From NCBI RefSeq assembly GCF_029024945.1, contig NZ_CP118976.1:2480001-2544000 (forward strand): 64,000 nucleotides of DNA, given 5' to 3'. Made by a program: the position numbers and the translations under genes. Positions within the stretch are counted from its first letter, which is position 1, and every line of letters starts with the position of its first letter. This DNA is from Staphylococcus succinus (GTDB lineage Bacteria > Bacillota > Bacilli > Staphylococcales > Staphylococcaceae). Below, piece by piece: positions 62,842-64,000 of the stretch. The notes under the pieces were generated by a model. It saw only the letters and a list, made by a program, of their open reading frames with translations. It did no database searches and was not told where the DNA came from.

Positions 62842-62896
62842 AAAAAAAGCCAACAATACATAATAAATCATAGTTGATTTATTATCATTGTCGGCT
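62842..62896 (-). terminator. Terminator-like hairpin in front of mpsA
   Basis: On the minus strand GCCGACAAT pairs with ATTGTTGGC, enclosing the inner stem ATAAATC/GATTTAT, followed by seven T. It lies 81 bp upstream of mpsA and 330 bp past the LtrA gene, so it is either a late LtrA terminator or an attenuator in the mpsA leader. Confidence 0.65.
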
Positions 62897-63124
62897 TCAT
62901 TACAACGCATTTCTATGCAAAATGTTTTGCTTTGCTACCCTATATTTACTTTTAAGCATTATATTTAAAGTTATGTTTTACATCATTAGCCGTATGATTT
63001 TTACTTTCTATGTTATATCGTCCACTTTTTCAAATTGCCAATATTTCTATTAACACTTTGCTAAAGCTCCAAACTCATAAAAAACAATACTCACTGACTA
63101 TAATATTTTTTATTGAATGTTTAT

Positions 63125-63153
63125 AATTTATAATTAATATTCGTGATTGTCAA
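63125..63153 (-). promoter_or_regulatory. SigA-type promoter between ltrA-like gene and mpsA
   Basis: On the minus strand TTGACA (63148-63153), 17-bp spacer, TAAATT (63125-63130). It would start a transcript near 63118, giving a 280-nt RNA up to the hairpin at 62842-62896, or a 357-nt leader for mpsA. The rest of the gap has no gene. Confidence 0.5.
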
Positions 63154-63228
63154 GAATTTCACTTATCAAAGCCTAACTTGTTTACGTCAAAATTTCTGAC
63201 GTATCACTACCATAAACACTTTAACGCA

Positions 63229-64000
63229 TTAGTGTGATGGCTTTTTAGCATAATTTTTTTCTGTATAAAAGATTAAGCAAAGCGCCAAAATCCCAATAAT
63301 TTCTATAATCGTTACTAAATAGATGTTTGTAATTAATAAACCAATGATTGTTGCGACGAAAATAAGTCCAATGTAGCGAATTTTATGTTTAATGACTGAA
63401 CTGTGCAACATAGTATCTACAAATATCGCTAACAAAAATACACAAAAAGCAATTGTATAAACGTAAATTTCTGTTTCACTTAGTGGGTGACCTGCCAACA
63501 CTTTATTCATCACTAAGAATATAAAATCTAATGTAAAGATAAGTACTAAGTGAAGGTAAGCACTTGCAAATCCAGTTGCAGCTTTATGTTGACAATTCAG
63601 GCTTTTTTTATAATGTAATGTGTAAATCATAAATAGACTAATGACCAAAATAAAATATACTAAATCTAATATTTCTATATGCTGTATATGAATATTATTA
63701 ACAATCTGAACTATGCCCTCACCAAATAACAAAATGATAAATAAGCTTAAACGTTCTGAAAAATGGTCAAAGAATACCGGATTATCTTTTGATACTTTAA
63801 GGAATAATATTGGAAAAACAGCCATTATAACGATACCAATAAAATATATCCAAAAATTGACACCTTTCGGTAAATATAACGCTACTAATGATATAAAAAT
63901 CATCATCACAGGCCCCGTTACATAAACCTTTACCAATTTGAATGTTACTGTTGTCGGATTCAGTTTATAGTTCATAAGATATTGAATAGCAATACTTAAA
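63229..64000 (-). CDS. Low temperature requirement protein A (LtrA) family, C-terminal part (cut by window edge)
   Basis: The frame is open through the right edge: beyond the ATG at 63975 the codons LSIAIQYL continue to the window end, so the true start lies outside. About 257 residues are visible of the usual 360-380. The family signature FSERLSLFIILLFGEGIVQIV is present, with about eight membrane helices around it. LtrA was named from Listeria cold growth; function is not established. The gene ends TEKNYAKKPSH. Confidence 0.8.
   Translation of the reverse strand, partial: LSIAIQYLMNYKLNPTTVTFKLVKVYVTGPVMMIFISLVALYLPKGVNFWIYFIGIVIMAVFPILFLKVSKDNPVFFDHFSERLSLFIILLFGEGIVQIVNNIHIQHIEILDLVYFILVISLFMIYTLHYKKSLNCQHKAATGFASAYLHLVLIFTLDFIFLVMNKVLAGHPLSETEIYVYTIAFCVFLLAIFVDTMLHSSVIKHKIRYIGLIFVATIIGLLITNIYLVTIIEIIGILALCLIFYTEKNYAKKPSH

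Overview
The window looks like one stretch of a Staphylococcus chromosome, most likely a coagulase-negative species. The evidence is low GC, strong AGGAGG-type ribosome binding sites, and gene sets familiar from staphylococci: the xpt-pbuX-guaB-guaA operon behind a guanine riboswitch, nfrA / katE / ahpC-ahpF, tcyP, rpsF/ssb/rpsR, ychF with mscS, and mpsA-mpsB-mpsC. I cannot fix the species. No tRNA, rRNA, CRISPR array, transposase, integrase or phage structural gene was seen.

Layout: 1-5.2 kb holds the end of a CdaR-type regulator, a GrpB-family protein and two MFS transporters, the second divergent from a LysR regulator. 5.2-11.1 kb holds a cold-shock protein and the guanine salvage and GMP operon (minus strand). 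11.3-14 kb holds a SigB-type stress gene and two conserved proteins, followed by the cystine transporter tcyP. 16.4-22 kb is an oxidative-stress block (nfrA, a long KatE-type catalase, ahpC-ahpF) with Fur/PerR-type operators. 22-33 kb is a run of small accessory and membrane genes. It includes a guanidine-I riboswitch with a paired SMR exporter, an RclA/MerA-like flavoprotein and a membrane-anchored polyglutamate-hydrolase-like protein.

The standout is 33.6-52.4 kb. The ribosomal operon rpsF-ssb-rpsR, contiguous in most Firmicutes, is split here. Between ssb and rpsR sit a 5,598-residue, five-module nonribosomal peptide synthetase, a Sfp-type phosphopantetheinyl transferase and a type II thioesterase. 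All five adenylation domains have serine-type pockets; two match the classical serine code exactly. The line begins with a divergent condensation domain and ends in a reductase domain. This predicts an oligo-serine-like peptide, possibly N-acylated, released as an aldehyde or alcohol. The modules repeat with a period of 3114, 3114, 3117 and 3114 bp. The segment is bounded by about 50-bp imperfect inverted repeats (52386-52433 and 33604-33653). Just inside the ssb end is a terminator; just inside the rpsR end is an outward-facing promoter. It therefore looks like a self-insulating cassette that re-supplies transcription to rpsR.

52.4-58 kb continues with ssb, rpsF (with an S6:S18-type leader), a parS-like palindrome, a secreted GH25-like enzyme, ychF, a DUF951 protein and an MscS channel. 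A 1.1-kb gap follows that encodes a 15-residue amphipathic, PSM-like peptide. 58-62.8 kb is mpsC/mpsB/mpsA (bicarbonate/cation system), with an attenuator-like leader upstream of mpsA. The right edge cuts an LtrA-family membrane protein.

All family calls come from reading motifs; no database search was run.
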